64,000 nt of DNA from Balaenoptera acutorostrata (GCF_949987535.1 NC_080077.1:40938561-41002560); one strand, 5' to 3'; shown: positions 25,688-38,825, counted from the stretch's first letter. Program-made: numbers and translations. Notes: generated from the letters alone by a model not told the origin.

Positions 25688-25869
25688 GGAACTCCCCTGG
25701 TGGTCCAGTGACTCTGCACTCCCAGTGCAGGGGGCCTGGGTTCCATCCCTGGCCAGGGAACTAGATCCCACATGCCACAGCTAAAGATCCTGCACAAGGC
25801 AACGAAGATGCCCTGTGCCACAACTAAGACCTGGCACAGCCAAATAAATAAATAAATATTTTTTAAAAA
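25688..25869 (+). mobile_element. CHR-related SINE inside the old L1
   Basis: It begins 'ggaactcccctggtggtcc', has a B-box-like 'gggttccatccc' and ends in (AAAT)n. The 13-bp duplication aagatattctctc at 25675-25687 and 25870-25882 is perfect. The body is a shorter subfamily than the 300-bp copies. Confidence 0.9.
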
Positions 25870-27724
25870 AAGATATTCTCTCATGTTTCCTTCTAAAAGT
25901 TTTACTGTTCTATCTTTCACATTTAGATCTACAATACCTGTGAAATTGATTTTGTGTATGGTATAAATTAGGGGTCAGAATACATTTTTGTTGCTATAGA
26001 AATTCAGTCTACTCAGCATCATTTATTAAAAAGATCATCCTTTTCCCAGTATTATCTTGGTTATGAATCAGGTGACCATACATGTCTGGGTCTATTTGTG
26101 AACTCTGTATTTTGTTCCATTGGTCAGTTTGTTTATCTTTGCACCAATAACATGTTCCCTTAATTACTATACTTTTATGATAGGTCCTGATATATGATAG
26201 TAAAAGTACTCTAGCTTTGTTCTTCTTCAAGATTGTCTTGGCTGTACTTGGCTCTGCATTTCCATATGATTTTTTAAAATCATCTTCTCAGTTTTCACAT
26301 ACACACAAGGTATTTAAAAGATAAACAAGAAAATTGAACTGTTGGGATTTTGATTGAGATGGCATTAAGATGTTTCTATAGATTTTTATTCTTTATTCTT
26401 TATTTTGCCTTTATTTTCAAGGATATTTTTACTGGTTATAGAATCTGGGGTTGACAGCTTTTTCTTTAAGTATTTTCATGCATAATGTTCCATTCTTTTC
26501 TGGCCTCATAATTTATGAGAAGTGAGCTGATTAATTGGATTATTATTCTCTTATATGTAAAATGTCATTTTTCTCTTGCTTCTCCACAATTTGCTCTTTA
26601 TCTTTCATTTTCAATAGTGCAAGTACTGTAACTGAAAATTTCTGTCTTTCATCAAATTTGAGAAATTTTGGCCATTATATCTTCAATTAATTTTTTTTCT
26701 ATTATAGTTTCATTCTCATATCCTTTTTGAACCATTATGCATATAGAACCATTTGCTATCATCTGACAGATCTCTGAGGCTCTCTATTTTTTTTCCTATT
26801 CATATTGGCTAATTTCTTTTGATCTATCTTCAAGTTCATTCTACTGTCATCTCCATTCCTCTAAGTCCAACCATTGGTGATTTTTTTTTAACATATTATA
26901 TTTTTTGGTTCTAAAATTTCCATTTGGTTTTTCTTTTACCATTTTTATTTCTCTGCTGAGATTTCCTACCTTTTTATTCAATTGTGAATATATTTTGTTT
27001 TACTTCATTGAGGTAAGTTAAAATAGCCACTTTAAAACCTTTAATTTCTACTACTGACACTTGTGTCATCTCAGAGTTGCTCTTAATTGGTTTTCTTTTC
27101 TATTGGCAATATGTTCCATTTATCTGGTTTCTCATATGTCAGGCAATTTTTCATTATACCCTAGGAATTATAAACGTTAAGTTGTTGAGATTCTGGATTC
27201 TATTATTTTCCCCTGATGTGTGTCATTTCTTTTGTTTTAGCAGGCAATTATCTTATTGGAATTTGTGTAGGATAAAATTATTTTAGATCTGGACTAGAAC
27301 AGCTGTATGTTTATCTCCAGGGACATCTGGAAGTTTGGCACCTTATCCTGGCCAAGAAAAGATCCGTCAGCTAACTAATATCCTGTTTTAAGTTCAAAAC
27401 TTCCCTGGAGGCACCCAAGATCAGCTTGTTTATTGATGAATTACACCTGGCATGACCGTTTAAACTTTTGGGCTTGGCTTTTATACCCAGAAGAGCATAA
27501 AAGAGCCTCCTGGAAACTTTTGGGCAGCTCTCCTGAAACCAAGATTTATCAGAGAAATATTGGCAATTCAATCCCAAGGTGAAATACATATTCATTTTGT
27601 GAACATAACAGACCCTGGGGAGCCATGCCTGGAGGTTTCAAGCACCCTCAGTGCTTTTTTTTTTAACTTTTTTTCCTCTTGCTGTACCATATCCTCAGCC
27701 TTTAATAAAAGTCTTACATGAGTA

Positions 27725-28077
27725 CCGTCATCCCTCGGTGTGCATGGGGGATTGGTTCCAGGACACCCAGCAGATACCAAAATTCACTGATACTCAAGTA
27801 CCTTATATAAAATGACATAGTATTTGCATATAACCTACCCATATCCTCTGGTATACTTTAAATCATCTGTACATTTACTTCTAATACCTGATACAATGCA
27901 AATGCTATGTAAATAGTTATAAATACAATGTAAATGCTATGCAACTAGTTGCCTGTACAAGAAAAATTCAAGTTTTGCTCTTTGGAACTTGCTGGAATTT
28001 CTTTTTTTCTGAATATTTTCAATCCATGACTGGTTGATTCCACAGATGTGGAGCCCACAGATAGAGAGGGCCAACTG
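27725..28077 (+). mobile_element. MER2-like Tigger DNA transposon remnant
   Basis: The ends are inverted (gtcatccctcgg on the left, gagagggccaactg on the right). The inside has 'gggggattggttccagga', 'ttatataaaatgacatagta' and 'tggttgattccacagatgtg', the word order of MER2. It is about 350 bp, near full size for this non-autonomous family, and has no transposase. Confidence 0.8.
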
Positions 28078-28610
28078 TGTGCTCTGTGGATTCTGATAAA
28101 TCCTTTCAATTATCAATCTATGCAAAATTGAAAATGCAAACTTTGTTTCTTGGGTGGCAGCTTTAGTCTCCGTTCAGTTCGATTACTACTGGCCAAGATG
28201 CTTTCTATGTTTCATGCATGTGTGGTTAATGGGTCAGTCAAAGATATGGGTAGGAAGAATTTGATAACCCTCTTTGTGATTTTTTTTCTTCCAGAGTTTA
28301 CCTATTCTCACAGTTTTCTGGCTTCAGTATTCTGGTTTACCAGGCCATTTTCCATCATGTCCCCACTGCCTTCAGCACCATTCGCACTTGGTCTCAGGCT
28401 GAAAGTTTCAAAAAATGGGAACTCCACTTTTCTAGACCAGTATAATCCACTATAGTCGATCTTTTTCTGTTTACTTTCCAGTGCTACACATAGCTGCTAT
28501 TTGTATTAGGTCCAGATTTTATGGTTGTTTTCTGTGGAGGATTCAGTCTGGTTTGATCTTATTCCATCATCATTAGAAGTGGAACTGCTCCCATAAGATT
28601 TTTAAAATAT

Positions 28611-29004
28611 TGTCTTTTTCTATAAAAGGTGTCTTAAAACTAAAAAAAAAGCTGCATTTTAGTTTGCTTGGCACACAAAATCTATTACCAATCTTGAGCT
28701 AATGGAATGTTTAGAACCAGAGCATTTAAAGGAGAGGCTCCTCTGAAGAATAATCATTAATCCATTTTTTTTAAAGACCAGGATGGTCAGAAAAATTATT
28801 TTTACCGAAAAAAATAAATAAAATTTTCCTCTCACCCCCCAAAAAGCTTCATCAGTTGACTGCTAGTTATAACTGACTGGTTTGGTAATGTGGTTGACTC
28901 TCTCACTACAGTCCTGGCATTATTGAACAATGACAAGTAGATGTCAATGAAATCTAGAAAGAAAGATTGCTATGTAACACAGGAACATAATCCCTTCTTC
29001 CTTT
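28611..29004. other. Unannotated stretch
   Basis: AT-rich, with short A runs at 28640 and 28805. Nothing can be named. Confidence 0.35.
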
Positions 29005-29150
29005 TTACCATGTCAATATGCTATCTCATTTAATCCTCATACTACTTAAATTAGGTAAGCATTATATATCTATTTAACAGACGATCAAACAGATATTCTG
29101 GGAAGTTAAGTATCTTGCCGGAAGTCACAGTACTAAATGATAAAACCAAG
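29005..29150 (-). repeat. MIR fragment
   Basis: 'tctcatttaatcctcatact', then 'taacagacgatcaaacagat' and 'aagtatcttgccggaagtca' follow the minus-strand order of MIR. It is ancient and diverged. Confidence 0.65.
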
Positions 29151-29154
29151 TCTA

Positions 29155-29259
29155 GTGCTCACTTCAGCAGCACATATATTAAAATTGGAATGATACAGAG
29201 AAGATTAGTATGGCCCCTGCACAAGGATGACACACAAATTCATGAAGCGTTCCATTTTC
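29155..29259 (+). pseudogene. U6 snRNA retro-pseudogene
   Basis: The sequence follows U6 from GTGCTC to the 3' GCGTTCCATTTT over about 105 bases, with landmarks 'attggaatgatacagagaag' and 'tggcccctgcacaaggatga'. The differences from U6 are mostly C-to-T or G-to-A at former CpG sites (cacttcag, tgatac, gcacaagg, acacaaa, ttcatg). No snRNA promoter (PSE/TATA) is seen upstream, where a MIR fragment ends. It is a decayed copy, not a working U6 gene. Confidence 0.9.
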
Positions 29260-29660
29260 TTTTTCCCAGATTTTACTTTATTTTATTATATTTTATTTTA
29301 TTTTGATTACCAAAGCAAAGACACTGATAAAGCAAATACAATCTGTAATAATAAATACATCTGCAACAGATGCTAAATATCATTAAATTATTATATAATT
29401 TAGACAGTAAACATGGTCTATTTTTGCTTCTTTCCAATAGAATACATTTGATCACATTTTTTTTTTATACAGCAGGTTCTTATTAGTCATCAATTTTATA
29501 CACATCAGTGTGTACATGTCAAACCCAATCTCCCAATTCATCGCACCACCACCACCATCCCCCCGCAGCATTCCGCCCTTGGTGTCCATACGTTTGTTCT
29601 CTACATATGTGTCTCAATTTCTGCCCTGCAAACCGGATCATCTGTACCATTTTTCTAGGT

Positions 29661-32600
29661 TCAACATATATGCGTTAATATACGATATTTGTTTTTCTCT
29701 TTCTGACTTACTTCACTCTGTATGACAGTCTCTAGATCCAACCACATCTCAACAAATGACCCAATTTCATTCCTTTGTATGGCAGAGTAATATTCCATTG
29801 TATATATGTGCCACATCTTCTTTATCCATTTATCCATCGATGGGCATTTAGGTAGCTTCCATGACCTGGCTATTGTAAATAGTGCTGCAATGAACATTGG
29901 GATGCATGTGTCTTTTTGAAGTGTGGTTTTCTCTGGGTATATGCCCAGTAGTGGGATTGCTGCATCATATGGTAGTTCTATTTTTAGTTTTTTAAGGAAC
30001 CTCCATACTGTTCTCCATAGTGGCTGTATCAATTTACATTCCCACAAACAGTGCAACAGGGTTCCCTTTTCTTCACAACCTCTCCAGCATTTGTTGTTTG
30101 CAGATTATCTGATGATGCCCATTCTAACTGGTGTGAGGTGATACCTCACTGTAGTTCTGATTTGCATTTCTCTAATAATTAGTATGATGAGCAGCTTTTC
30201 ATGTGCTTCTTGGCCATCTGTATGTCTTCTTTGGAGAAATGTCTATTTAGGTCTTCTGCCCATTTTTGGATTGGGGTGTTTGTTTTTTTAATATTGAGCA
30301 GCATGAGCTGTTTATATATTTTGGAGATTAATCCTTTGTCCGTTGATTCGTTTGCAAATATTCTCTCCCATTCTGAGGGTTGTCTTTTCATCTTGTTTAC
30401 GGTTTCCTTTGCTGTGCAAAAGCTTTTAAGTTTCATTAGGTCCCAGTTGTTTATTTTTGTTTTTATTTCCATTACTCTAGGAGGTGGATCAAAAAAGGTC
30501 TTGCTGTGATTTATGTCAAAGAGTGTTGTTTCTATGTTTTCCTCTAAGAGTTTTATAGTGTCCGGTCTTACATTTAGGTCTCTAATCCATTTTGAGTTTA
30601 TTTTTGTGTATGGTGTTAGGGAGTGTTCTAATTTCATTCTTTTACATGTAGCTGTCCAGTTTTCCCAGCACCACGTATTGAAGAGATTGTCTTTTCTCCA
30701 TTGTATATCCTTGCCTCCGTTGTCATAGATTAGTTGAACATAGGTGCATGGGTTTATCTCTGGGCTTTCTATCCTGTTCCATTGATCTATGTTTCTGTTT
30801 TTGTGTCAGTACCATATTGTCTTGATTACTGTAGCTTTGTAGTATAGGCTGAAGTCAGGGAGCCTGATCCCTCCAGCTCCATTTTCTTCCCTCAAGACTG
30901 CTTTGGCTATTTGGGGTCTTTTGTGTCCCCATACAAATTTTAAGATTTTTTGGTTCTAGTTCTATAAAAAATGCCATTGGTAATTTGATAGGGATTGCAT
31001 TGAATCTGTAGATTGCTTTGGGTAGTATAGTCATTTTCACAATATTGATTCTTCCAATCCAAGAATATGGTATATCTATCCATCTGTTGGTATCATCTTT
31101 AATTTCTTTCATCAGTGTCTTATAGTTTTCTGCATACAGGTCATTTGTCTCCCTAGGTAGGTTTATTCCTAGGTATTTTATTCTTTTTGTTGCAATGGTA
31201 AATGGGATTGTTTCCTTAATTTCTCTTTCAGATTTTTCATCATTAGTGTAGAGGAATGCAAGAGATTTCTGTGCATTAATTTTGTATCCTGCAACTTTAC
31301 CAAATTCATTGATTAGCTAAAGTAGTTTTCTGGTGGCATCTTTAGGATTCTCTATGTATAGTATCATGTCATCTGCAAACAGTGAGAGTTTTACTTCTTC
31401 TTTTCCAATTTGTATTCTTTTTATTTCTTTTTCTTCTCTGATTGCCTAAGGTAGGACTTCCAAAACTATGTTGAACAATAGTGGTGAGAGTGGACATCCT
31501 TGTCTTGTTCCTGATCTTAGAGGAAATGCTTTCAGTTTTTCACCATTGAGAATGATGCTTGCTGTGGGTTTGTTGTATATGGCCTTTATTATGTTGAGGT
31601 AGGTTCCCTCTATACCCACTTTCTGGAGAGTTTTTATCATAAATGGGTGTTGAATTTTGTCAAAAGCTTTTTCTGCATCAATTGAGATGATCATATGATT
31701 TTTATTCTTCAATTTGTTAATATGGTGTATCACATTGATTGATTTGCATATATTGAAGAACTCTTGCATCCCTGGAATAAATCCTGCTTGGTCATGGTGT
31801 GTGATCCTTTTAATGTGTTGTTGGATTCTGTTTGCTAGTATTTTGTTGAAGATTTTTGCATCTATATTCATCAGTGATATTGGTCTGTAATTTTCTTTAT
31901 TTGTAGTATCTTTGTCTGGTTTTGGTATCAGGGTGATGGTGGGCTCATAGAATGAGTTTGGGAGTATTCCTTCCTCCGCAATTTTTGGAAGAGTTTGGGA
32001 AGAATGGCTGTTAGCTCTTCTCTAAATGTTTGATAGAATTCACCTGTGAAGCCATCTGGTCCTGGGCTTTTATTTGTTGGAAGATTTTTAATCACAGTTT
32101 CAATTTCATTACTTGTGATTGGTCTGTTCATATTTTCTATTTCTTCCTGGCTCAGTCTTGGAAGGTTATACCTTTCTAAGAATTTGTCCATTTCTTCCAG
32201 GTTGTCCATTTTATTGGCATAGAGTTGCTTGTAGTATTCTCTTAGGATGCTTTGTATTTCTGAGGTGTCTGTTGTAACTTCTCCTTTTTCATTTCTAATT
32301 TTATTGATTTGAGTCCTCTCCCTATTTTTCTTGATGAGTCTGGCTAATGGTTTATCAATTTTGCTTATCTTCCGAAAGAACCAGCATTTAGTTTTATTGA
32401 TCTTTGCTATTGTTTTCTTTGTTTCTATTTCAGTTATTTCTGCTCTGATCTTTATGATTTCTTTCCTTCTGATAACTTTGGGTTTTGTTTGTTCTTCTTT
32501 CTCTAGTTCCTTAGGTGTAAGGTTAGATTGTTTATTTGAGATTTTTCTTGTTTCTTGAGGTAGGCTTGTATAGCTATAAACTTCCCTCTTAGAACTGCTT

Positions 32601-33470
32601 TTGCTGCATCCCATAGGTTTTGGATGGTCGTGTTTTCATTGTCATTTTTCTCCAGGTATTTTTTGATTTCCTCTTTAATTTCTTCAGTGATCTCTTGGTT
32701 ATTTAGTAATGTAGTGTTTACCTTCCATGTGTTTGTGTTTTTTACGTTTTTTCCTCTGTAATTCATTTCTAATCTCATAGCGTTGTGGTCAGAAAAGATG
32801 CTTGATATGATTTCAATTTTCTTAAATTTACTGAGGCTTGATATGTGACCCAAGATGTGATCTATCCTGGCGAATGTTCCATGCACACTTGAGAAGAAAG
32901 TGTAATCTGATGTTTCTGGATGGAATGTCCTATAAATATCAATTAAATCTATCTGGTCTATTGTGTCATTTAATGCTTCTGTTTTCTTATTTATTTCCAT
33001 TTTGGATGATCTTCCATTGGTGTAAGTGAGGTGTTAAAGTCCCCCACTATTATTGTGTTACTGTCGATTTCCTCTTTTACAGCTGTTAGCAGTTGCCTTA
33101 TGTATTGAGGTGCTCCTATGTTGCGTGTGTATATATTTATAATTGTTATAGCTTCTTCTTGGATTGATGTCTTGATCATTATGTAGTGTCCTTCCTTGTC
33201 TCTTGTAACATTCTTTATTTTAACGTCTATTTTATCTGATATGAGTATTGCTACTCCAGCTTTCTTTTGATTTCAATTTGCATGGAATATCTTTTTCCAT
33301 CCCCTCACTTTCAGTCTGTATGTGTCCCTAGGTCTGAAGTGGGTGTCTTGTAGACAGCATATATATGGGTCTTGTTTTTGTATCCATTCAGTGAGCCTGT
33401 GTCTTTTGGTTGGAGCCTTTAATACATTCACTTTTTAGGTAATTATCGATATGTATGTTCCTATGACCAT
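29661..33470 (-). pseudogene. L1 ORF2 (endonuclease/reverse transcriptase), broken
   Basis: Open fragments follow the ORF2 protein in order: endonuclease (to about 32500), reverse transcriptase (32614-30855) and the C-terminal part (30637-29661). The FADD catalytic motif of the reverse transcriptase survives at 31379-31368. The endonuclease active-site Glu codon reads GAC (Asp) at 33347-33345. At least six breaks separate the fragments. No functional product is expected. Confidence 0.88.
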
Positions 33471-33528
33471 TTTCTTAATTGTTTTGGGTTTGTTTTTGTA
33501 GGTCCTTTCCTTCTCTTGTGTTTCCCAC

Positions 33529-34438
33529 TTAGAGAAGTTTCTTGAGCATTTGTTTTAGAGCTGGTTTGGTGGGGCTGAATTATCTTAGCTTTTGCTTGTC
33601 TGTAAAGCTTTTGATTTCTCCATCAAATCTGAATGAGATCCTTGCCCGGCAGAGTAATCTTGGCTATAGGTTCTTCCTTTTCATCAATTTAAATGGGTTA
33701 AATCACAGCACTCCCTTCTGGCTTGTAGTTTCTGCTCAGAAATTAGCTGTTAACCTTATGGGAGTTTCCCTGTATGTTATTTGCTGTTTTTCCCTAGTTG
33801 TTTTCAATAATTTTTCTTTGTCTTTAATTTTTGTCAATTTGATTACTATGTGTCTCGGCGTGGTGCTCCTTGGGTTTATCCTGCCTGGGACTCTCTGTGG
33901 CTCCTGGACTCTGGTGGCTATTTCCTTTCCCATGTTAGGGAAGTTTTCAACTATAATCTCTTCAAATATTGTCTCTGGTCTTTTTTCTCTCTCTTCTCCT
34001 TCTGGGACCCCTATAATAATGAATGTTGTTGCGTTTAATGTTGTCCCAGAGGTCTCTTAGGCTGTCTTCTTTTCTTTTCATTCTTTTTTCTTTATTCTGT
34101 TCTGCAGCAGTGAATTCCACCATTTTGTCTTCCAGGTCACTTATCCGTTTTTCTGCCTCATTTATTCTGCTATTGACTCCTTCTAGTGTAGTTTTCATTT
34201 CAGTTATTGTATTGTTCATCTCTGTTTGTTTGTTCTTTAATTCTTCTAGCACTTTGTTAAACATTTCTTGCATCTTCTCGATCTTTGCCTCCATTCTTTT
34301 TCCGAGGTCCTGGATCATCTTCACTATCATTATTCTGAATTCTTTTTCTGGAAGGTTGCCTATCTCCACTTCATTTAGTTGTTTTTCTGGGATTTTATCT
34401 TGTTGCTTCATCTGGTACATAGCCCTCTGCCTTTTCAT
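33529..34438 (-). pseudogene. L1 ORF1 (RNA-binding chaperone), broken
   Basis: A 158-codon piece (34438-33962) carries the start MKRQRAMYQMK and a heptad-rich coiled coil ('KIEKMQEMFNKVLEELKNKQ' region). A second piece (33933-33736) holds the RRM with 'NIKRNN'-type and 'REKQQITYR'-type words. A frameshift near 33970 splits them, so no full ORF1 protein can be made. Confidence 0.85.
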
Positions 34439-35344
34439 CTTGTCTATCTTTCTGTGAATGTGGTTTTTGTTCCACAGGCTGCAGGATTGTAGTTCTTCTT
34501 GCTTCTGCTGTCTGCCCTCTGGTGGATGAGGCTATCTAAGAAGCTTGTGCAGGTTTCCTGATGGGAGGGACTGGTGGTGGGTAGAGCTGGGTATTGCTCT
34601 GGTGGGCAGAGCTTAGTAAAATTTTAATCCTCTTGTCTGCTGATGGGTGGGGCTGAGTCCCCTCCCTGTTGGTTGTCTGTGAGGCGACCCAGCACTGGAG
34701 CCTGCAGTCTCTTTGGTGGGGCTAATGGTGGACTCTGGGAGCGGTCACACCAAGGAGTACTTCTCAGAACTTCTACTGCCAATGTCCTTGTCCCTGTGGT
34801 GAGCCACAGCCACCCCCCACCTCTGCAGGAGACCCTCCAACACTAGCAGGTAGGTCTGGTTCAGTCTCCTATGGGGTCACTGCTCCTTCCCCCAGATCCC
34901 GATGCACACAGTACCCTGTGTGTGCCCTTCAAAATTGGAGTTTCTTTTTCCCCCAGTGCTGTCAAAGTCCTGCAATCAATCCCACTAGCCTTCAAAGTCT
35001 GATTATCTGGGAATTCCTCCTCCCATTGCCAGACCCCTAGGTTGGGGAGCCTGTCGTGGGGCTCAGAACCTTCACTCCAGTGGGTGGACCTCTGTCGTAT
35101 AAGTTTTCCCCACTTTATGAGTCACCCACCCAGCAGTTATGGGATTTGATTTTACTGTGATTGAGCCCCCCTTAACATCTCATTGCAGCTTCTCCTTTGC
35201 CTTTGGATGTGGGGTATCTTTTTTGGTGAGTTCCAGTGTCTCCCTGTCGATGATTCTTCAGCAGTTAGTTGTGAATCTGGTGCTCTCGCAAGAGGGAATG
35301 TGTGCATGTCCTTCTACTCTGCAATCTTGACCCAATCTCTCTCT

Positions 35345-36560
35345 TTCTCAAGTTTGAATTGGAGAAATTTCACTAGCGGAAAAAATAGATATCACATATC
35401 TAAAAGTTAAGCAATAGATTTTTAAAAATGTAACACATATGGAAAAGAAAAGCTAGAAAACTTTGTATAAAACTAATAGAGGTTGCATAAAACCCCATCA
35501 ATAATCATCATATATAAATGGGAAAAGTAGATTAACAAACAAATCAAAATGGTTAACACATTTTAAAAATTACCACCACTAGTTTAAGAAATATAGATTA
35601 AAATAAAATAGCATTTCCCCTATAAAATTAGTAGAGATTTAAAAATAGCAATATGAAACACCGATAAGATATGATGATACCCTCATTAAATGGTACTGTG
35701 TATATAAATTACAATTTCTTGAAAGTAGCAATAAAGCATCAATCTTAAACATGCTACACTCTTTTAACTAGTCTGGTCTCTAAGGATTGCAAGTTGTAGA
35801 AACTCTCACCTTACACCTGCTTATGTCAAAAAAGAAATTATTATATCCTAGTTTTAGGATGGAATCTGTTACTGAAATTCTGTTATTAGGAATCTGTCTT
35901 TTTAAATCTCTAGCTTCTGCCTTTCCTCTGTGTTAGCTTCATACCAAGGCAGGCTCTCTCCGGTGGCACTAGAAAATTGGGCTTGTATTCAGATCACATT
36001 AGCAATCCCTAATGAAAGGGAATGACTCTTCCACAGTAGTTCTTAGAAAAACCAGGGCTGAATCTCGGTGCCTGTGTTGGGTCTCCCATTCAGTCCTGAA
36101 TGAGTAACTGCAGCCAGGAGGGATGGAGATGACTTTACTCAAACATCTTGGGATACAAAGTGAGGTGCTGCCACCAAAAGAAGGGGAAAAAAGGCCAGTC
36201 AGGAAAAATCAATAGATACTTACTACATAATTTCACCCTTTAATAACACTCCTATGAATCAATGTTAAGAAATAATAGATGCAGATTTACATCAGTGTTT
36301 ATTACAGCTTTAGTTTTAATGCTAAAAAACAGAAAACAAGAAAACATAAACAATCTTATTGTCCAACAACAGGGAAATTGTAAATTAAAGAATATAAAGT
36401 GTTTTAGGGAGTCATTAAAATAATAATTTCAAATGGTTTTTAGTGCTTATGAGGAAAGAACATTTTAAAATAGAAAGCCATAATAGCAGAATATGAGATA
36501 ATTTATAGAGTATGATCTCACCTCTATAAAAAATGTACAGAAAAAATGAGGAAAAACCTA
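35345..36560 (+). mobile_element. Old L1 3'-end fragments
   Basis: The parts 35345-35750 and 36190-36560 read as diverged L1 3' ORF2 and 3' UTR ('tattgtccaacaacagggaa', 'gggagtcattaaaataataa', 'tatgatctcacctctataaa'). The middle (about 35760-36180) is unassigned. Similarity is to old L1M-type elements, from memory. Confidence 0.5.
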
Positions 36561-36739
36561 TTAAAATAATAATTAGTTCTAAGAACTGTTGGAATTCACT
36601 TATTCATAAAAATATTTTTGGAATGCTTATTTTATGGCACGAATTTTTATTCAGAATATTGTTGTCTCTATAATTTCCATATTTTTACCTATGTTACAAT
36701 AAGCAACTGAGAGGTGCATTACATTTAGACTGAAATTCT

Positions 36740-36860
36740 AATAACCTTACTTAAATCCTTACTATGTTCCAAACATCATTCTAAGGTGCTTTCAGGTACA
36801 CTGTCTCATTCAGTGTGTCCCTTATGAAATCAGTTGTCAGTTCTATTTGCTTCACAAGAG
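36740..36860 (-). repeat. MIR fragment
   Basis: 'ccttactatgttccaaacat' and 'ctaaggtgctttcaggtaca' fit the minus-strand start of MIR. Confidence 0.5.
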
Positions 36861-37264
36861 TATTTTTCTTCTATAGGAGCCATAAATAAAATCTGTTGAT
36901 TGACAGAGTGATTCATTTGTTCATTCATCCAATCACCACCTATGAATTGTTGAAGGGATTAAAAAATAACCCCTAAAGAAATTTCCTAAAATTCGAAAGG
37001 TAAGAAAGCTTTTAAATTATCATAGGTCAGTGAACAGGTTTTTGCTATGATTAGAATATGTTAATTATTCTTTGCTTTAAGTAAGTGAAGAGTTACACGA
37101 GTGTCAGCAATTATGTCAAAGCCATTGTGTGTGAAGAGATTATATTCATGTATAGTAGCATTCGATTGCAATCATAAAAATCATTTATTATGTAAATGGT
37201 CTTTCTGCAAGATTTTGGAAATATTGTAATTCCTATTATTGTTTAAATATATAGTTAATGTGTA

Positions 37265-37296
<32 letters not shown>

Positions 37297-37794
37297 CATA
37301 CATACATACACATTAAATATATTCAGAGTTTATTTTCTACACATTTATTTATGAATAATTTTCATTCCATCTGCTGGCTCAAGCAGGATAAAAGGTTACA
37401 AAGTTTTCTGACCAAAGGATCTTCTGGTGGGAGTTTGTGGCTGCCACACCCTGAAATTTCAGATCATGAGAGGACATTATTTGGGGAGGCAGTGCATCCA
37501 AACCTCCAAGGAGACTGCTGCAGCCAACTCTCACAAGAAAGAGATGTAGGCAGAGGTTTCCAGGTTGAAACCTCTGATGGGGTTGTCAATAGTAACTGTG
37601 AGAGAACGTTTTTATAGAGTGTCACAAAGCAGGCAGCTTTGTGCTGCAATGACCTGGGGTAGTTTTTGAGCAGGACAGAGGAGAGGCACTGCATGCTTAT
37701 TATTTTCCCCACCTAACGCAAAGCAAGAAGGTGACAAATGCTGCCCGTCTAAACGCAGAGCTTAGCGTGTCCAGATAACTTAATTCTTAGTGAT
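36861..37794. other. Unannotated stretch with a TG/TA microsatellite
   Basis: Apart from the simple repeat at 37259-37312 I see nothing that can be named. The open frame at 37258-37617 begins inside the microsatellite and has no known motif. Confidence 0.4.
37259..37312. repeat. (TG)n(TA)n(CATA)n microsatellite
   Basis: A compound simple repeat: tgtgtgtg, then about ten TA units, then catacatacataca. It is likely variable in length. Confidence 0.9.
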
Positions 37795-37975
37795 TCACAC
37801 ACAACAGTTCACTTAATCCTCACTAAACCCTATAGGATAGGTACTATTAAACAGATGAAGGAGCTTTTTTTCTTTTTTTTAACAAATGAAGGAAATGAGG
37901 CTTTGAAAAGTTACTTGACCAAGATCTCACAGTTAGTAAATGCCTGAGCTCAAATTCATGCTCTGAATCCCAGGG
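37795..37975 (-). repeat. MIR element
   Basis: 'cacttaatcctcactaaacc', 'tataggataggtactattaa' and 'aagatctcacagttagtaaa' follow minus-strand MIR over about 180 bases, with a T-rich interruption near 37867. Confidence 0.75.
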
Positions 37976-38040
37976 TTGGTTTCTAAAATGCTGAAAGGAA
38001 ACAGACGAGTTATACTTGATAGTGGTAAGTTTCCATTTTT

Positions 38041-38327
38041 TTTTTTAATTAATTAATTTATTTATGGCTGTGTTGGGTCTTCGTTTCTGTGCGAGGGCTT
38101 TCTCTAGTTGCGGCGAGCGGGGGCCATTCTTCATCGCAGTGCGCGGGCCTCTCACTATCGCGGCCTCTCTTGTTGCGGAGCACAGGCTCCAGACGCGCAG
38201 GCTCAGTAATTGTGGCTCACGGGCCTAGTTGCTCCGTGGCATGTGGGATCTTCCCAGACCAGGGCTCGAACCCGTGTCCCCTGCATTGACAGGCAGATTC
38301 TCAACCACTGCGCCACCAGGGAAGCCC
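38041..38327 (-). mobile_element. CHR-type SINE, long form
   Basis: On the minus strand it begins 'gggcttccctggtggcgcag' at 38327 and has the B box 'cgggttcgagccc' and a full GC-rich body. The tail is (AATT)n and A. A short repeat, ccattttt, at 38033-38040 and 38328-38335 is the likely target duplication. Confidence 0.9.
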
Positions 38328-38825
38328 CCATTTTTATCTTCATAAAACATGCATAATTTTTACACTGAAACTGAATAAATGGAATTTCTTTCAAGCTTAC
38401 CTGATGTGTTTTTTTTTCTTTTAAGAAAAAAGAACACATCTTTTAAAATATCTTTGTTCTTGGAAGTTTCGGGCATGGGGGATAGTCTGTTAAATATTAT
38501 AATCCAATTCCCAATACCACCCTGCTTGTATTGGTGCCAGCGCATGGGGAATTCAGTCCTTCCAGCTGCATTTGCAATGCTTACCACTAGAGGGAGGGAT
38601 CAGACCATGGAGAGGAGTAGCAAGTCCACTAAGGAACTCCTTGGTCAATTCATTCATTGGCAGCTGCAAGTAGCCTGAGCAGAAACTGGGGAGCCCTTTG
38701 TTAGTAAAGACAGATGTCTTCTTGTTACCTGGAAGAGATGATTTTGCAACCCCAGTAAAGAGAAGAGCCAAGTTGTGTAGGCTTGAAGTGAGAGACGCTA
38801 ATATACTTAGTATACTAGATTTGAT

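Larger units (their letters stand above)
25230..28610 (-). mobile_element. Old, degraded L1 (minus), split by a SINE and a MER2-like element
   Basis: From 25250 to about 26400 the plus strand reads the complement of L1 3' UTR and ORF2 C-terminus ('ggagttctttatttattctg', 'tttgttccattggtcagttt', 'cttggctgtacttggctc'). From about 26400 on it resembles the ORF1/5' part of an old L1 ('gagaaattttggccattata'). Many stops and shifts show great age. The limits past 27300 are uncertain. It is interrupted at 25688-25869 and 27725-28077. Confidence 0.6.
29457..35338 (-). mobile_element. Near full-length L1 (5.9 kb), minus strand, inactive
   Basis: Read on the minus strand it starts AGATTGGGTCAAGATTGCAG at 35338, followed by a 0.9-kb 5' UTR, ORF1 (about 34438-33529), ORF2 (about 33470-29661), a 3' UTR and a short A tail at 29467-29457. 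It matches the L1 at 39692-46249 throughout and belongs to the same subfamily. Stops and frameshifts break both frames. I could not find a convincing target duplication. Its length suggests one complete reverse transcription. Confidence 0.93.

Noticed and set aside
34023..34457. A 144-codon plus-strand frame rich in hydrophobic residues and Ser, like a membrane protein
   Set aside because: It is antisense to the L1 ORF1 coiled coil. Lys/Glu-rich codons give such strings in reverse, and the same shadow appears at 41311-41934 and 60727-61083.
37259..37617. A 119-codon frame starting in the TG/TA repeat
   Set aside because: The first 20 residues are translated microsatellite and the rest has no known motif.
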